This document shows, one piece after another, positions 8,110-14,954 of a stretch of 14,954 nt of DNA. Position numbers and translations under genes: made by a program. Every line of letters starts with the position of its first letter. Position 1 is the stretch's first letter. Source of the stretch: Desulfobulbaceae bacterium (GTDB lineage Bacteria > Desulfobacterota > Desulfobulbia > Desulfobulbales > SURF-16); the NCBI GenBank assembly GCA_024763495.1, contig JANTFJ010000018.1, positions 1 to 14,954 on the forward strand, in the 5' to 3' direction. The notes beneath the pieces are model-generated. The model was not told the origin of the DNA, did no database searches, and saw only the letters and a program-made list of their open reading frames with translations.

Positions 8110-9231
8110 TCAAAGAAACATCTGAAAATGAAAAATTTTTTTGTACCCCAAATTTATAAGCATTTTATAGCATTCATAATATGGCATATCAAGATAGTTA
8201 TATCCCAGTAAAACAATACTGTCCCGCTTTATGTTGGTTTCATCTTTGATAATGGATTCCAACGTCACCCGACTGGTCGGTTCAATACCACGCAATTCAA
8301 GCTCACACCATACCGCATCGGAAAAATATAACGATTTTTTATTGTAAATAAAAACAGATTTCCTGTTTAATTCTGCCGGTGTTGGTATCTTCAGCAAAGA
8401 ATTGAAGTTGCATTCCCCCTGCCCAAATAATACGGCAAGAGAGTGATGAAACCATTTAGTCAAGAATAAATCATTTTGAGCAGCTGATTTTATGTACACC
8501 TTATATGAATACCAAGTATTACACGGCAAAACAGAAAGAACTTCAACAAAAAACCTGTATTTTTGTATGAATCCCATAGATGCCGCTATAACAAAATTCC
8601 TTAGATACCACCCCTGTATACGACTTGGCATTATAGGCTGCAAGAAAAAATATTGCGCCATAGTCTGCAACAATGCGGCACACCTTTTAAAAAACGGACT
8701 ACTCCCCTGCAACCTGTTTTTCAAATTACGAAAAATAGCCTTAGAAAAACCATGAAATGAAGAAACAACATGCAGTAGACCGTCATCAGTAAGAAATTTT
8801 TTAAACTCACCCATCATTTCAGCCAAAGGCATGTCAATATGTGGAATGACACCTGAAGCAATAAAATAATCTATAGTTTTATAGGGTACATACTTGTGAA
8901 GATATTCAAGATCGCATTGCAAAAAAACTATATTCCCCGGAATGTTATTTGTAAAATTATGTTTAATTTGCTCTATCCCGCGAGATGGTTCCACAACAAT
9001 ATAACGTTTTGCTTTTTGTAATATTTTCATTTTGTAAAGCGGAATGGTAAGCCGTCCACAACCTGCCCCTAATTCCAGGACTGTTTTTCCGGTGAAGTCA
9101 GTATCCGTAGTGAAACCAATACTGCCAAGATACCTTCCATTGGTAAAAATATCATTTTTTTCAAAAGATAAAAAACTTCGTCTCGTAAAATATCTGGAGT
9201 AAAACCCCCTCTGTAAAATTGTTTTTTGCAT
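8110..9231 (-). CDS. Class I SAM-dependent methyltransferase with possible rhodanese-like C-terminal domain
   Basis: Residues about 30-160 are a Rossmann methyltransferase domain: SAM-binding motif I TVLELGAGCGRLT (50-62), acidic residue E81 after the second strand (IVVEPS), and D107 in LQCDLEYL. A linker of roughly 130 residues follows. The C-terminal ~90 residues (from IPTPAELNRKSVFIYN to the end) have the order expected of a rhodanese fold, ending DSIVLLGYN ... LINLGYKKIFHF. The usual active-site cysteine of rhodanese is absent from the loop after IVLLG, so that domain would be non-catalytic. The gene lies 39 bp downstream of the glycosyltransferase on the same strand, so the pair is probably co-transcribed. 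It likely methylates a sugar or glycan end, but the target is unknown. Ribosome site is weak. Confidence 0.85.
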   Translation of the reverse strand: MQKTILQRGFYSRYFTRRSFLSFEKNDIFTNGRYLGSIGFTTDTDFTGKTVLELGAGCGRLTIPLYKMKILQKAKRYIVVEPSRGIEQIKHNFTNNIPGNIVFLQCDLEYLHKYVPYKTIDYFIASGVIPHIDMPLAEMMGEFKKFLTDDGLLHVVSSFHGFSKAIFRNLKNRLQGSSPFFKRCAALLQTMAQYFFLQPIMPSRIQGWYLRNFVIAASMGFIQKYRFFVEVLSVLPCNTWYSYKVYIKSAAQNDLFLTKWFHHSLAVLFGQGECNFNSLLKIPTPAELNRKSVFIYNKKSLYFSDAVWCELELRGIEPTSRVTLESIIKDETNIKRDSIVLLGYNYLDMPYYECYKMLINLGYKKIFHFQMFL

Positions 9232-9270
9232 TCAAACAGTTTCCGTTTATTCAGTTTAAAAAAATCAGTT

Positions 9271-10539
9271 CTATACCAATCCAGGTATTCCTAGTGCCTG
9301 ATAGGTAAACCCTTTTCTAAAAGAACAAACATTCATAATCATTTCACGATAATCAGGCATATAGTTTCTCAATTTATAAGGCAATTGTGCTACCTCTCCG
9401 TCGGAAAATAATATACCTATACCGTACTCGGTGACAAGCTCGGCCATAGATTTATTTTTCTCATTTACAAGTATCGGCAAACCAGCTTCCATGTAAAAAG
9501 CGAACTTACTTGGTATCGCGTACTTTATAAGCCTTAGATCTATAATCGAGTCAGAAAACATAAAAAAGCCATAATGATAATTACGTAAGAGGTGAGGCGA
9601 TAACGCGCCGCCTTTAATCAGATTAAAGTAAGGGTTAAATTGCGATTCGTATAAGATATCAAGATATTGTTTCTTTTCCCTAAGTATCTTTTCATAAACA
9701 CCCTCCGAAACAATGTAGTCAATTTGCAATTCCTTTGACAACAATCTGGTATCACTAAAAATGGTTCTGGTGGGAAACATATCCTCCGGGAAACAGGTTG
9801 GAGGCAGCGAGGTAGCCCAAACCAAGGAAATAATATCCGTCGAATTATCTACAGGCTCACAGAAACTGCTCTCATCGCATAATTCCGGCAAAAAAATAAA
9901 TTTTTGAGGGTTGCAAATATATTCTTCCGCCCATTTATTGGTTTCCTCTGCGGTATAATGGGAAAATATGACCTCCGCTCTGCGAAAAATATAATCAATT
10001 CCCGCAAAGTCATGACAGGACAATTCCCCAAATAGGAAACGATATCTCTCCTGATCACAAAAATTCCAGTCTTTAATATTGATAATTGTATCTGAATATG
10101 TTTTGACCAGAAAGGCACCAAATATATAGGCATGCATCCAGCCACGATAGAAAATCCTGGATCTTTTAATAGTGGAAAGTAAGTCAAAGAATTCGGTAAC
10201 TGTCCTTGGGGTATATACTCGAGTGAACAAATTGTAAAATTTTGCAGAAGGCGGCTCAAAAGACAGGATAGCGGTCTTAATATTGTTTTTCTTTAAATAG
10301 GCGGCGATTCTGAAAATGGAAAAATCAAAATTTTTAAGCGTTCCATTGGGAGGGATAAAAAGTATTCCCCCCTCATCTGAAGAAAAGTTATGTGCTTCAA
10401 AATTATATTTTTCTGATTTATTCTGCTCATCTAAGACCTGAAAACGATTATATCCTGTATAAAACATGGTTATAGCCGCCTCTAACAGGCCTTGAGCGGA
10501 ATGATTTGTAATGGCAGGAAATTCTTTTCTAATAGTCAT
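9271..10539 (-). CDS. GT-B-type glycosyltransferase, divergent
   Basis: A 422-residue protein whose C-terminal half has the sugar-nucleotide-binding signature of GT4-like enzymes: IPSKFAFYMEAGLPILVN (342-359), with E351 and a second glutamate E367 in SMAELVTEYGIGILF. The N-terminal half contains GGILFIPPNG and YLKKNNIKTAILSFE, consistent with an acceptor-side Rossmann domain, but sequence similarity there is weak. It has no membrane segment. It is the first gene of the - strand pair and is divergent from the radical SAM/SPASM gene, with 85 bp between them. The DNA is clearly AT-rich compared with the divergent neighbour. No Shine-Dalgarno sequence precedes the ATG at 10539. Family is moderately sure; specificity unknown. 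Confidence 0.75.
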   Translation of the reverse strand: MTIRKEFPAITNHSAQGLLEAAITMFYTGYNRFQVLDEQNKSEKYNFEAHNFSSDEGGILFIPPNGTLKNFDFSIFRIAAYLKKNNIKTAILSFEPPSAKFYNLFTRVYTPRTVTEFFDLLSTIKRSRIFYRGWMHAYIFGAFLVKTYSDTIINIKDWNFCDQERYRFLFGELSCHDFAGIDYIFRRAEVIFSHYTAEETNKWAEEYICNPQKFIFLPELCDESSFCEPVDNSTDIISLVWATSLPPTCFPEDMFPTRTIFSDTRLLSKELQIDYIVSEGVYEKILREKKQYLDILYESQFNPYFNLIKGGALSPHLLRNYHYGFFMFSDSIIDLRLIKYAIPSKFAFYMEAGLPILVNEKNKSMAELVTEYGIGILFSDGEVAQLPYKLRNYMPDYREMIMNVCSFRKGFTYQALGIPGLV

Positions 10540-10547
10540 AATAGTAA

Positions 10548-10577
10548 TTGGCTGATATTCAATCTGAATGCTATATT
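10548..10577 (+). promoter_or_regulatory. Candidate sigma70-type promoter for the radical SAM/SPASM-E1 pair
   Basis: TTGGCT at 10548-10553 and TATATT at 10572-10577 are separated by 18 bp and lie in the 85-bp divergent gap, giving a leader of about 40 bases before the GTG at 10625. The boxes match the consensus 4/6 and 5/6. In AT-rich DNA this can occur by chance, and no convincing promoter for the - strand gene was found. Confidence 0.3.
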
Positions 10578-10624
10578 ACACGGCAACGGCTTAAAATAGT
10601 ACAAATCTTTCAGGAGAACTCAAA

Positions 10625-11728
10625 GTGCCTCCATTAATTTTAGACAGTCACAAATTAACCTGGCATCAGAGACGTCTCGCCTCATGGCTTGCCGGAGAGC
10701 GTATTGCTCCCATTACCATAGACTGCGCCCTCACCCAGGCCTGCACCTACAATTGCGTTTACTGCTACGGCAAGTTGCAATATAACGAGGGCCGCGCCCT
10801 GTCCCGCCTGGTTATATTCCGTTTCCTTGACGACTGCGCCGATATAGGAGTTAAGGCGGTGAGCTTTGTCAGCGACGGCGAATCCACCTGTTCACCCCAC
10901 CTTTATGATGCCATTTTACGGGGCAGAGCGAACGGCCTTGATATGGCTCTCGGCACCAATGGTTTTTTATTGAGTGACGAGCGGCTGCCGGATATACTGC
11001 CCGCCTTGACCTACCTGCGCTTCAATATAACCGCCGCCGACCCGGATAGATACGCCGAGATTCATGGCTGCAAAGTGGAGTGTTTTCACAAGGTTGTTAA
11101 TACAATCCGTCAAGCTGTTGCCATAAAAAAGCAGCAACACTTGGATGTTACAATCGGACTGCAAATGGTATTAATGCCGCATTTTCATGATCAAATTCTC
11201 CCTCTGGCCCATTTAAGCCGGGAACTGGGGGTTGATTATCTGGTCATAAAACATTGCAGCGATGATGAGAGCGGCAGCCTGGGGGTGGATTATGAGGCCT
11301 ACGGGCATTGCACCGGCTTACTAAAAGAGGCGGAGGAATTATCTGCCCAAGACTATCAGGTACAGGCCAAGTGGTCAAAGATATTAAGCGGCGGCAAGCG
11401 CTGCTACTCCCGCTGTTACGGCCCGCCCTTTATCCTCCAGATGTCCGGTACCGGTCTCGTCGCCCCCTGCGGCATGCTCTTTAATGATAAATACAAAAAA
11501 TATCATATCGGCAATATTAGCGAAAAGTCCTTTAAGGAAATATGGCAAAGTGACCGATATTGGGAGGTAATGGATTTAATCGCCTCTGAGAATTTTGACG
11601 CCCAAACCATGTGCGGCACCCTGTGCCTGCAGCATAAGGTAAATGAATACCTCTTTGAGGTCAAAGAACTAGACAAGGCCCTGGCAAAGCCCTCAGGCCC
11701 CGCGCCCCAACATATTAATTTTATATGA
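10625..11728 (+). CDS. Radical SAM/SPASM domain protein
   Basis: The radical SAM cluster motif is C40-x3-C44-x2-C47 (CTYNCVYC) after ITIDCALTQA. Further features are SFVSDGESTC (the GGE-like motif is replaced by DGE) and LGTNGFLL. The C-terminal SPASM-type region has cysteines C260, C264, C282, C330 and C334, with HIGNISEKSFKEIW between them, which should bind one or two extra iron-sulfur clusters. SPASM enzymes modify peptides, proteins or small molecules; no precursor peptide gene is visible nearby. The start is GTG, supported by AGGAGA at 10612-10617 seven bases upstream, one of the few strong ribosome sites in the window. Its stop overlaps the E1 alpha-like start (ATGA), so the two are translationally coupled and probably act in one pathway. 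G+C content is visibly higher than in the divergent pair. Confidence 0.93.
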   Translation: MPPLILDSHKLTWHQRRLASWLAGERIAPITIDCALTQACTYNCVYCYGKLQYNEGRALSRLVIFRFLDDCADIGVKAVSFVSDGESTCSPHLYDAILRGRANGLDMALGTNGFLLSDERLPDILPALTYLRFNITAADPDRYAEIHGCKVECFHKVVNTIRQAVAIKKQQHLDVTIGLQMVLMPHFHDQILPLAHLSRELGVDYLVIKHCSDDESGSLGVDYEAYGHCTGLLKEAEELSAQDYQVQAKWSKILSGGKRCYSRCYGPPFILQMSGTGLVAPCGMLFNDKYKKYHIGNISEKSFKEIWQSDRYWEVMDLIASENFDAQTMCGTLCLQHKVNEYLFEVKELDKALAKPSGPAPQHINFI

Positions 11729-12705
11729 CTTCACCGGAACCCGACTCTAACACGAAGCTAACTCTTTTGCGCCAGATGCTTCGCATCCGCCATTTTGAGA
11801 ATAAGATAGCGGAGCTCTACCCGGAGCAAGAGATCCGCACCCCCGTCCACCTATGCGTGGGGCAGGAGGCCATAGCGGCTGGTGTCTGCGCCCATCTCCG
11901 TCACCCTGACCTTATTTTCAGCACCCACCGCAACCACGGTCATTGCCTGGCTAAGGGCATGGATATAAAAAAAATGTTAGCGGAATTCTACAGCAAAAAA
12001 ACCGGCTGTTGCGGTGGCAATGGCGGTTCCATGCATCCATGCGACCCGGAACATGGTATACTGGGAACCTCAGCCATCGTGGGCGGCGGAATTCCAATGG
12101 CGGTGGGGGCCGCTTGGGCCGAACAAATGCGGGGGAAAGACAATATCGCAGTAACCTTTTTTGGTGACGGCGCCACCGAGGAGGGTACCTTTCACGAATC
12201 CTTAAATTTCGCGGCTCTTAAGAACATTCCGGTAATTTTCATCTGTGAAAACAATCTCTACGCCACGGCCTCTCCCATTACCCATCGCCAACCCGCTGCC
12301 GGCTCCATCGCGGCCAAGGCCAAGGGCTATGGACTGCCGGGTCTGTCAATTGACGGCAATGATGTCACGGCCGTTTATCGGGCGACTGCCGAGGCCGTAA
12401 ATAGAGCCCGCCAGGGTGCGGGCCCTACCCTGATTGAGGCTTTAACCTTTCGCTGGTTTGCCCATGTTGGTCCCGTGGATGACACTGAGAGCGGCCATCG
12501 GTCGGCGGCTGAACTGGCAAGCTGGAAAGAGAGATGCCCTATTCAGCGGTTTCGGAAATACCTACTCTCCGAGGAGTTATTAAAGATGACGGATGAAGAG
12601 CGGTGGTATAAAGATTTTGACCGCGATTTTGCCGAGGCCCTCCTCTTTGCCAAAGAGAGCGAGCCGCCCGGCGAAGCACTATTAACCACCCACGTCTTTG
12701 CCTGA
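11725..12705 (+). CDS. Thiamine-diphosphate-dependent dehydrogenase E1 component, alpha-like subunit
   Basis: This 326-residue protein matches the alpha subunit of pyruvate/branched-chain/acetoin dehydrogenase E1 enzymes. The thiamine-diphosphate motif is complete: G147-D148-G149, 26 residues, then N176-N177 (FFGDGATEEG ... CENN). Also present are HLCVGQEAIAAG, STHRNHGHCLAKG, GGNGGSMHP and the loop region after HVGPVDD. E1 alpha decarboxylates 2-oxo acids only together with a beta subunit, which normally lies directly downstream. Here what follows is a broken radical SAM gene instead. The 4-bp overlap with the radical SAM/SPASM gene suggests a joint role, perhaps forming or using a 2-oxo-acid-derived acyl or two-carbon unit for an unusual sugar. 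The family is certain; the substrate, and whether the subunit is still active, are not. Confidence 0.93.
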   Translation: MTSPEPDSNTKLTLLRQMLRIRHFENKIAELYPEQEIRTPVHLCVGQEAIAAGVCAHLRHPDLIFSTHRNHGHCLAKGMDIKKMLAEFYSKKTGCCGGNGGSMHPCDPEHGILGTSAIVGGGIPMAVGAAWAEQMRGKDNIAVTFFGDGATEEGTFHESLNFAALKNIPVIFICENNLYATASPITHRQPAAGSIAAKAKGYGLPGLSIDGNDVTAVYRATAEAVNRARQGAGPTLIEALTFRWFAHVGPVDDTESGHRSAAELASWKERCPIQRFRKYLLSEELLKMTDEERWYKDFDRDFAEALLFAKESEPPGEALLTTHVFA

Positions 12706-13157
12706 CCTATACCCTTGGACAACCATTTCAATAAATAACAATTCCCCCGCCGCTGATTATCGACCGGGGATAAGGGAATTATTATATCGTCAGGCGATTC
12801 ATGAGGCCCAGAGACAGCTGTCAGATAATGATAATCGGGCACGGAACTTATCCCCGTCAGGCGAGGACTGGAAAGAGTGCCGTTTTAAAAAATTTTTCGT
12901 CAGTGGAATACGCAGATTCGGCGGGTAATGTTTGGGGATGCAGCATGTATCTTAACGATGAACGCTTTCTGTATGGCAATATCAATGACAACACCTTTCA
13001 GGAAATATGGGTGGGGAAACAACGCCAGGTGTCAATGACGTGGGTAGAGAACAGCCTTGACGCCAATTCTTGCCGCATAAACTGCCGAATGGAAAAGAAG
13101 ATAAACCGGTATCTTTGGGATTTAAAAAATCCACCTCGACACGTTAATTTTATCTGA
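12698..13157 (+). pseudogene. Decayed C-terminal half of a second radical SAM/SPASM gene
   Basis: The last ~85 codons (frame ending at TGA 13155-13157) read as a SPASM C-terminus: AGNVWGCSMYLNDERFLYGN, FQEIWVGKQR, CRINCRMEKKINRYLW and a final HVNFI. The intact gene at 10625 ends similarly (HINFI). Upstream pieces of the same protein lie in the other frame: YPWTTISINNNS, DYRPGIRELLY and DWKECRFKKFF (12707-12898). The shift between frames falls at a T4-A6-T5 run at 12882-12898. The N-terminal half, including the CxxxCxxC cluster motif, is missing: the relic begins right at the E1 alpha stop. I therefore read it as deleted and frameshifted. A 118-codon ORF from 12801 could still make the C-terminal fragment, but it could not be a radical SAM enzyme. 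Confidence 0.7.
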
Positions 13158-13199
13158 ACATGGACAACGGATACTGTCAGGTGGAGACAGAATAAGGCC

Positions 13200-13380
13200 G
13201 CTGCGCCGGTCTGCGGTCATTCCCACTTGACCTCCGATTGACCAACTTGATGATATTGAAGAAGCAGATCCTGTTCCTATTGAAGTGAGGTATATTGCGT
13301 AATGTACATACCACTTTCCGTTGTGAGTAAAACTGCTGTAATGGCCAATCTCTCCCAGGAATCTCTTGATCCAAGGTATT
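13200..13380 (-). pseudogene. Frameshifted relic of a winged-helix-like hypothetical gene
   Basis: On the - strand one frame (about 13379-13308) reads RFLGEIGHYSSFTHNGKWY, and the next frame (13305-13224) continues TLRNIPHFNRNRICFF. Joined, they resemble a hypothetical protein family I remember with a conserved RxLRELGYxSSYSHRGRYYTLxxIPxFDxxGLW segment, sometimes found beside insertion sequences. Stops in the upstream frame and the single-point frame change indicate a dead gene. The family link is from memory and is not verified; no transposase or inverted repeats were seen. The rest of the 13158-13499 gap holds nothing else I can support. Confidence 0.4.
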
Positions 13381-13499
13381 TATATCCTTTCTTCGTGGCG
13401 AGTGGCTTGATCATCCAGCATGATTGCTGGGAAAAAAGAGAGACAAGGTGTTCTTGCGGCTTGGCGGTCTTCTGATAAAGTATCGCACGAGGGGTTAGT

Positions 13500-14087
13500 T
13501 CAGATTTTCCGCAAAATTATCTCTATGCCGCATTCGGCAACCGGGGTACGGGTCTGGTCAATTTGTTCCTTCACCCAGTCATTGCGGAAAAAATCACGCA
13601 ATAGTTCCAGCTTTTCTATTTCCACCAGAGAAACAAATTCCTGGAGTAATTCCACAACATTGATAGATACGGGGGACCAACTTGTTTCTTTCAGAATGGT
13701 AAATGTCCATTTATGATCCGGATTAAACTTGCTCGGCCAGTTTCCCAATTCATAAAGATCTTCATCCGGTACCGTGATAATGATGAATCCTCCTGGCCTG
13801 ACAATTCTGATCCAGTTTTGCAGGGCCTGCCGGACATCAACCATATGCTCCAGACAATGGCTGGCATGGAGAAAGTCATATTGATCATTATTAACCCCTT
13901 CCATAAACTGAGCGTCACCATCCTCTATATCCCATGTTCGGCAGCCTGTCATTTGAGAAAAAAATCCGGCATATTGCCCCAGAGGATCAGGTTTTCCGCC
14001 AACATCAATTCCATTGCCGACAAAATAACGATTATGAAAAGCGCCAATAGACATACGCCTTTTAGCGGCCTTACTTTGTTCCCACAT
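13500..14087 (-). CDS. Class I SAM-dependent methyltransferase (type 11-like)
   Basis: A compact 195-residue methyltransferase. Motif I is GIDVGGK at 27-32, the acidic residue is D53 (TWDIEDGDA), and DFLHASHCLEHM (71-82) with VRPGGFIIITVPDEDLYE (96-113) are the classic post-I blocks. HKWTFT (125-130) is seen in relatives from glycan clusters. It likely methylates a small molecule or a glycan in the cytoplasm. GGAGA (complement of 14095-14099) lies seven bases before the ATG, supporting the start at 14087. It follows the GT9 gene by 18 bp on the same strand, so they form an operon, and methylation of the sugar added by that enzyme, or of the same glycan, is plausible. Confidence 0.9.
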   Translation of the reverse strand: MWEQSKAAKRRMSIGAFHNRYFVGNGIDVGGKPDPLGQYAGFFSQMTGCRTWDIEDGDAQFMEGVNNDQYDFLHASHCLEHMVDVRQALQNWIRIVRPGGFIIITVPDEDLYELGNWPSKFNPDHKWTFTILKETSWSPVSINVVELLQEFVSLVEIEKLELLRDFFRNDWVKEQIDQTRTPVAECGIEIILRKI

Positions 14088-14105
14088 TATTATTTCTCCA
14101 ATACA

Positions 14106-14954
14106 TTATTTTTCAATAACCTTCTTCAGCAAATTCAGCACATCCTTTACCTTGAGGTTTTCCCAGCACGGTGCCGGTGGAGAAGAAAATTTAGGCAGAG
14201 CCATGGCCCTGATCTCCTTCAGGTATTTATCTGCACCTCCGGCAGACTCTCTTTGGTTAATTTCGGCAATTACTTCGTCAAGAAGTCTTTCTTTGTCAAT
14301 GGCCTCATCACAGGCATGACCAAACTCCAGCCGCAGCGGTCTGCCAGACTTAAGTTTTCCTTCAACAAAAGAGGTGATTTTAGATAAACCACAAGGCGCC
14401 CGGCATTGCCTTCCCTGATAATTAATCTGTAAAGCCAGCACAGAAGAACTGTACCTGACCCGAAAGTCATGATTTATACTGTTAAAAATAGCTACAGTAG
14501 GCTTGGCCAGTGCGCCGCCGATATGTATGGCGGAAGTATCAACACTGACAATGGCATCCATCTCCCTGACCAGAAGCATGTAGCGCAGATAATCAGTAGA
14601 TTGGGCGGAAAGGTCAATGACCGTGCTTGAGAGTACATTTTTGATTATAAATTCATCAGCATCATCAACAGAATTCATTAGAATAACAGGCTGGTAATTA
14701 TCATCTGACAGAGCCTCACATATTGCCGCAGCCTTACTGTCCGGCATTGTCCTGGCATAAGCGCTGCGAAAAATCACGGCAACCAGTGGCCTGCCTGCTG
14801 CTTGACTGCGTGCTTTGCTAACGGCCTGCGTAAGCTCAGGCGGAGCATTTGCAGACAACATTAAAAAGGGACTTTTTTCACTGGCTGGTATTGATTCCGG
14901 GGTAATGCCCATCCTGTCCAGGGCAAAATCAGTCATGTGGGATGTTTTAAAAAC
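14106..14954 (-). CDS. Glycosyltransferase family 9 (heptosyltransferase-like), cut by the right edge
   Basis: The frame stays open through the window edge (VFKTSH precedes the internal methionine at 14936), so the N-terminal part lies outside. The visible C-terminal half contains PLVAVIFRSAYARTMP, IVSVDTSAIHIGGALAKPT and VAIFNSINHDFRVRY, the sugar-nucleotide-binding half of heptosyltransferase-like GT9 enzymes, in which DTxxxHxxxALxxPxVxxF is the signature. A CRAPCG pair of cysteines follows, then an extra helical tail of ~80 residues. GT9 enzymes add heptose or similar sugars to lipopolysaccharide cores or to other glycans. The downstream methyltransferase is 18 bp away. Confidence 0.85.
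   Translation of the reverse strand, partial: VFKTSHMTDFALDRMGITPESIPASEKSPFLMLSANAPPELTQAVSKARSQAAGRPLVAVIFRSAYARTMPDSKAAAICEALSDDNYQPVILMNSVDDADEFIIKNVLSSTVIDLSAQSTDYLRYMLLVREMDAIVSVDTSAIHIGGALAKPTVAIFNSINHDFRVRYSSSVLALQINYQGRQCRAPCGLSKITSFVEGKLKSGRPLRLEFGHACDEAIDKERLLDEVIAEINQRESAGGADKYLKEIRAMALPKFSSPPAPCWENLKVKDVLNLLKKVIEK

Noticed and set aside
12698..12928. Possible E1 beta start (IRELLYRQAIHEA followed by IMIIGHGT in the next frame)
   Set aside because: The spacing fits E1 beta only loosely. Reading the same stretch as the upstream part of the SPASM relic (YPWTTISINNNS, then WKECRFKKFF, then the GC of VWGCS) explains more of it with fewer assumptions.
13174..13190. Hairpin CTGTC-AGGTGGA-GACAG just after the radical SAM relic
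   Set aside because: The stem is only 5 bp and no T-run follows, so it is not supported as a terminator.
13420..14387. + strand ORFs of 98 and 224 codons opposite the methyltransferase and GT9 genes
   Set aside because: They are antisense shadows of well-supported - strand genes and show no recognisable motif.

Overview
The window looks like part of a surface-glycan (lipopolysaccharide O-antigen or similar cell-surface polysaccharide) biosynthesis and decoration locus of a bacterium. The right-edge heptosyltransferase-like (GT9) gene and the WbqC-type gene suggest a Gram-negative host. No rRNA, tRNA or housekeeping gene is present to fix the lineage. Two radical SAM enzymes fit an anaerobe or facultative anaerobe, but this is inference.

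Layout. (1) Positions 1-8083, + strand: the tail of an unknown gene, a B12-binding-type radical SAM protein, a WbqC family protein, a CgeB-like glycosyltransferase, a NodU/CmcH-type carbamoyltransferase, a 60-codon ORF, and an 803-residue protein with an N-terminal SGNH hydrolase domain. Gaps are short, so this is probably one transcript. (2) Positions 8110-10539, - strand: a GT-B-like glycosyltransferase followed by a methyltransferase with a possible rhodanese-like C-terminal domain. This block is AT-rich and convergent with block 1. (3) Positions 10625-13157, + strand: a radical SAM/SPASM protein overlapping by 4 bp a thiamine-diphosphate dehydrogenase E1 alpha-like protein, then the decayed C-terminal half of a second radical SAM/SPASM gene. 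The two intact genes are visibly more G+C-rich than blocks 1 and 2. (4) Positions 13158-13499: no intact gene, but a frameshifted relic on the - strand. (5) Positions 13500-14954, - strand: a GT9 family protein (cut by the window edge) followed 18 bp later by a small methyltransferase.

How the genes may work together (inference): the glycosyltransferases build a glycan. The carbamoyltransferase, WbqC protein, methyltransferases and SGNH enzyme decorate it with carbamoyl, acyl or methyl groups. The radical SAM and E1-like enzymes make or modify an unusual sugar or acyl building block. No flippase, polymerase or nucleotide-sugar gene is visible here, so the window is a fragment of a larger locus.

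The most notable points are the E1 alpha-like gene coupled to a radical SAM gene with no beta subunit; the SGNH protein with a large unassigned middle and an in-frame upstream piece separated by two TAA codons; and signs of gene loss in many junctions (short start fragments, a half-deleted radical SAM gene, a frameshifted relic). All calls come from reading the sequence and remembered family motifs; no database search was run.
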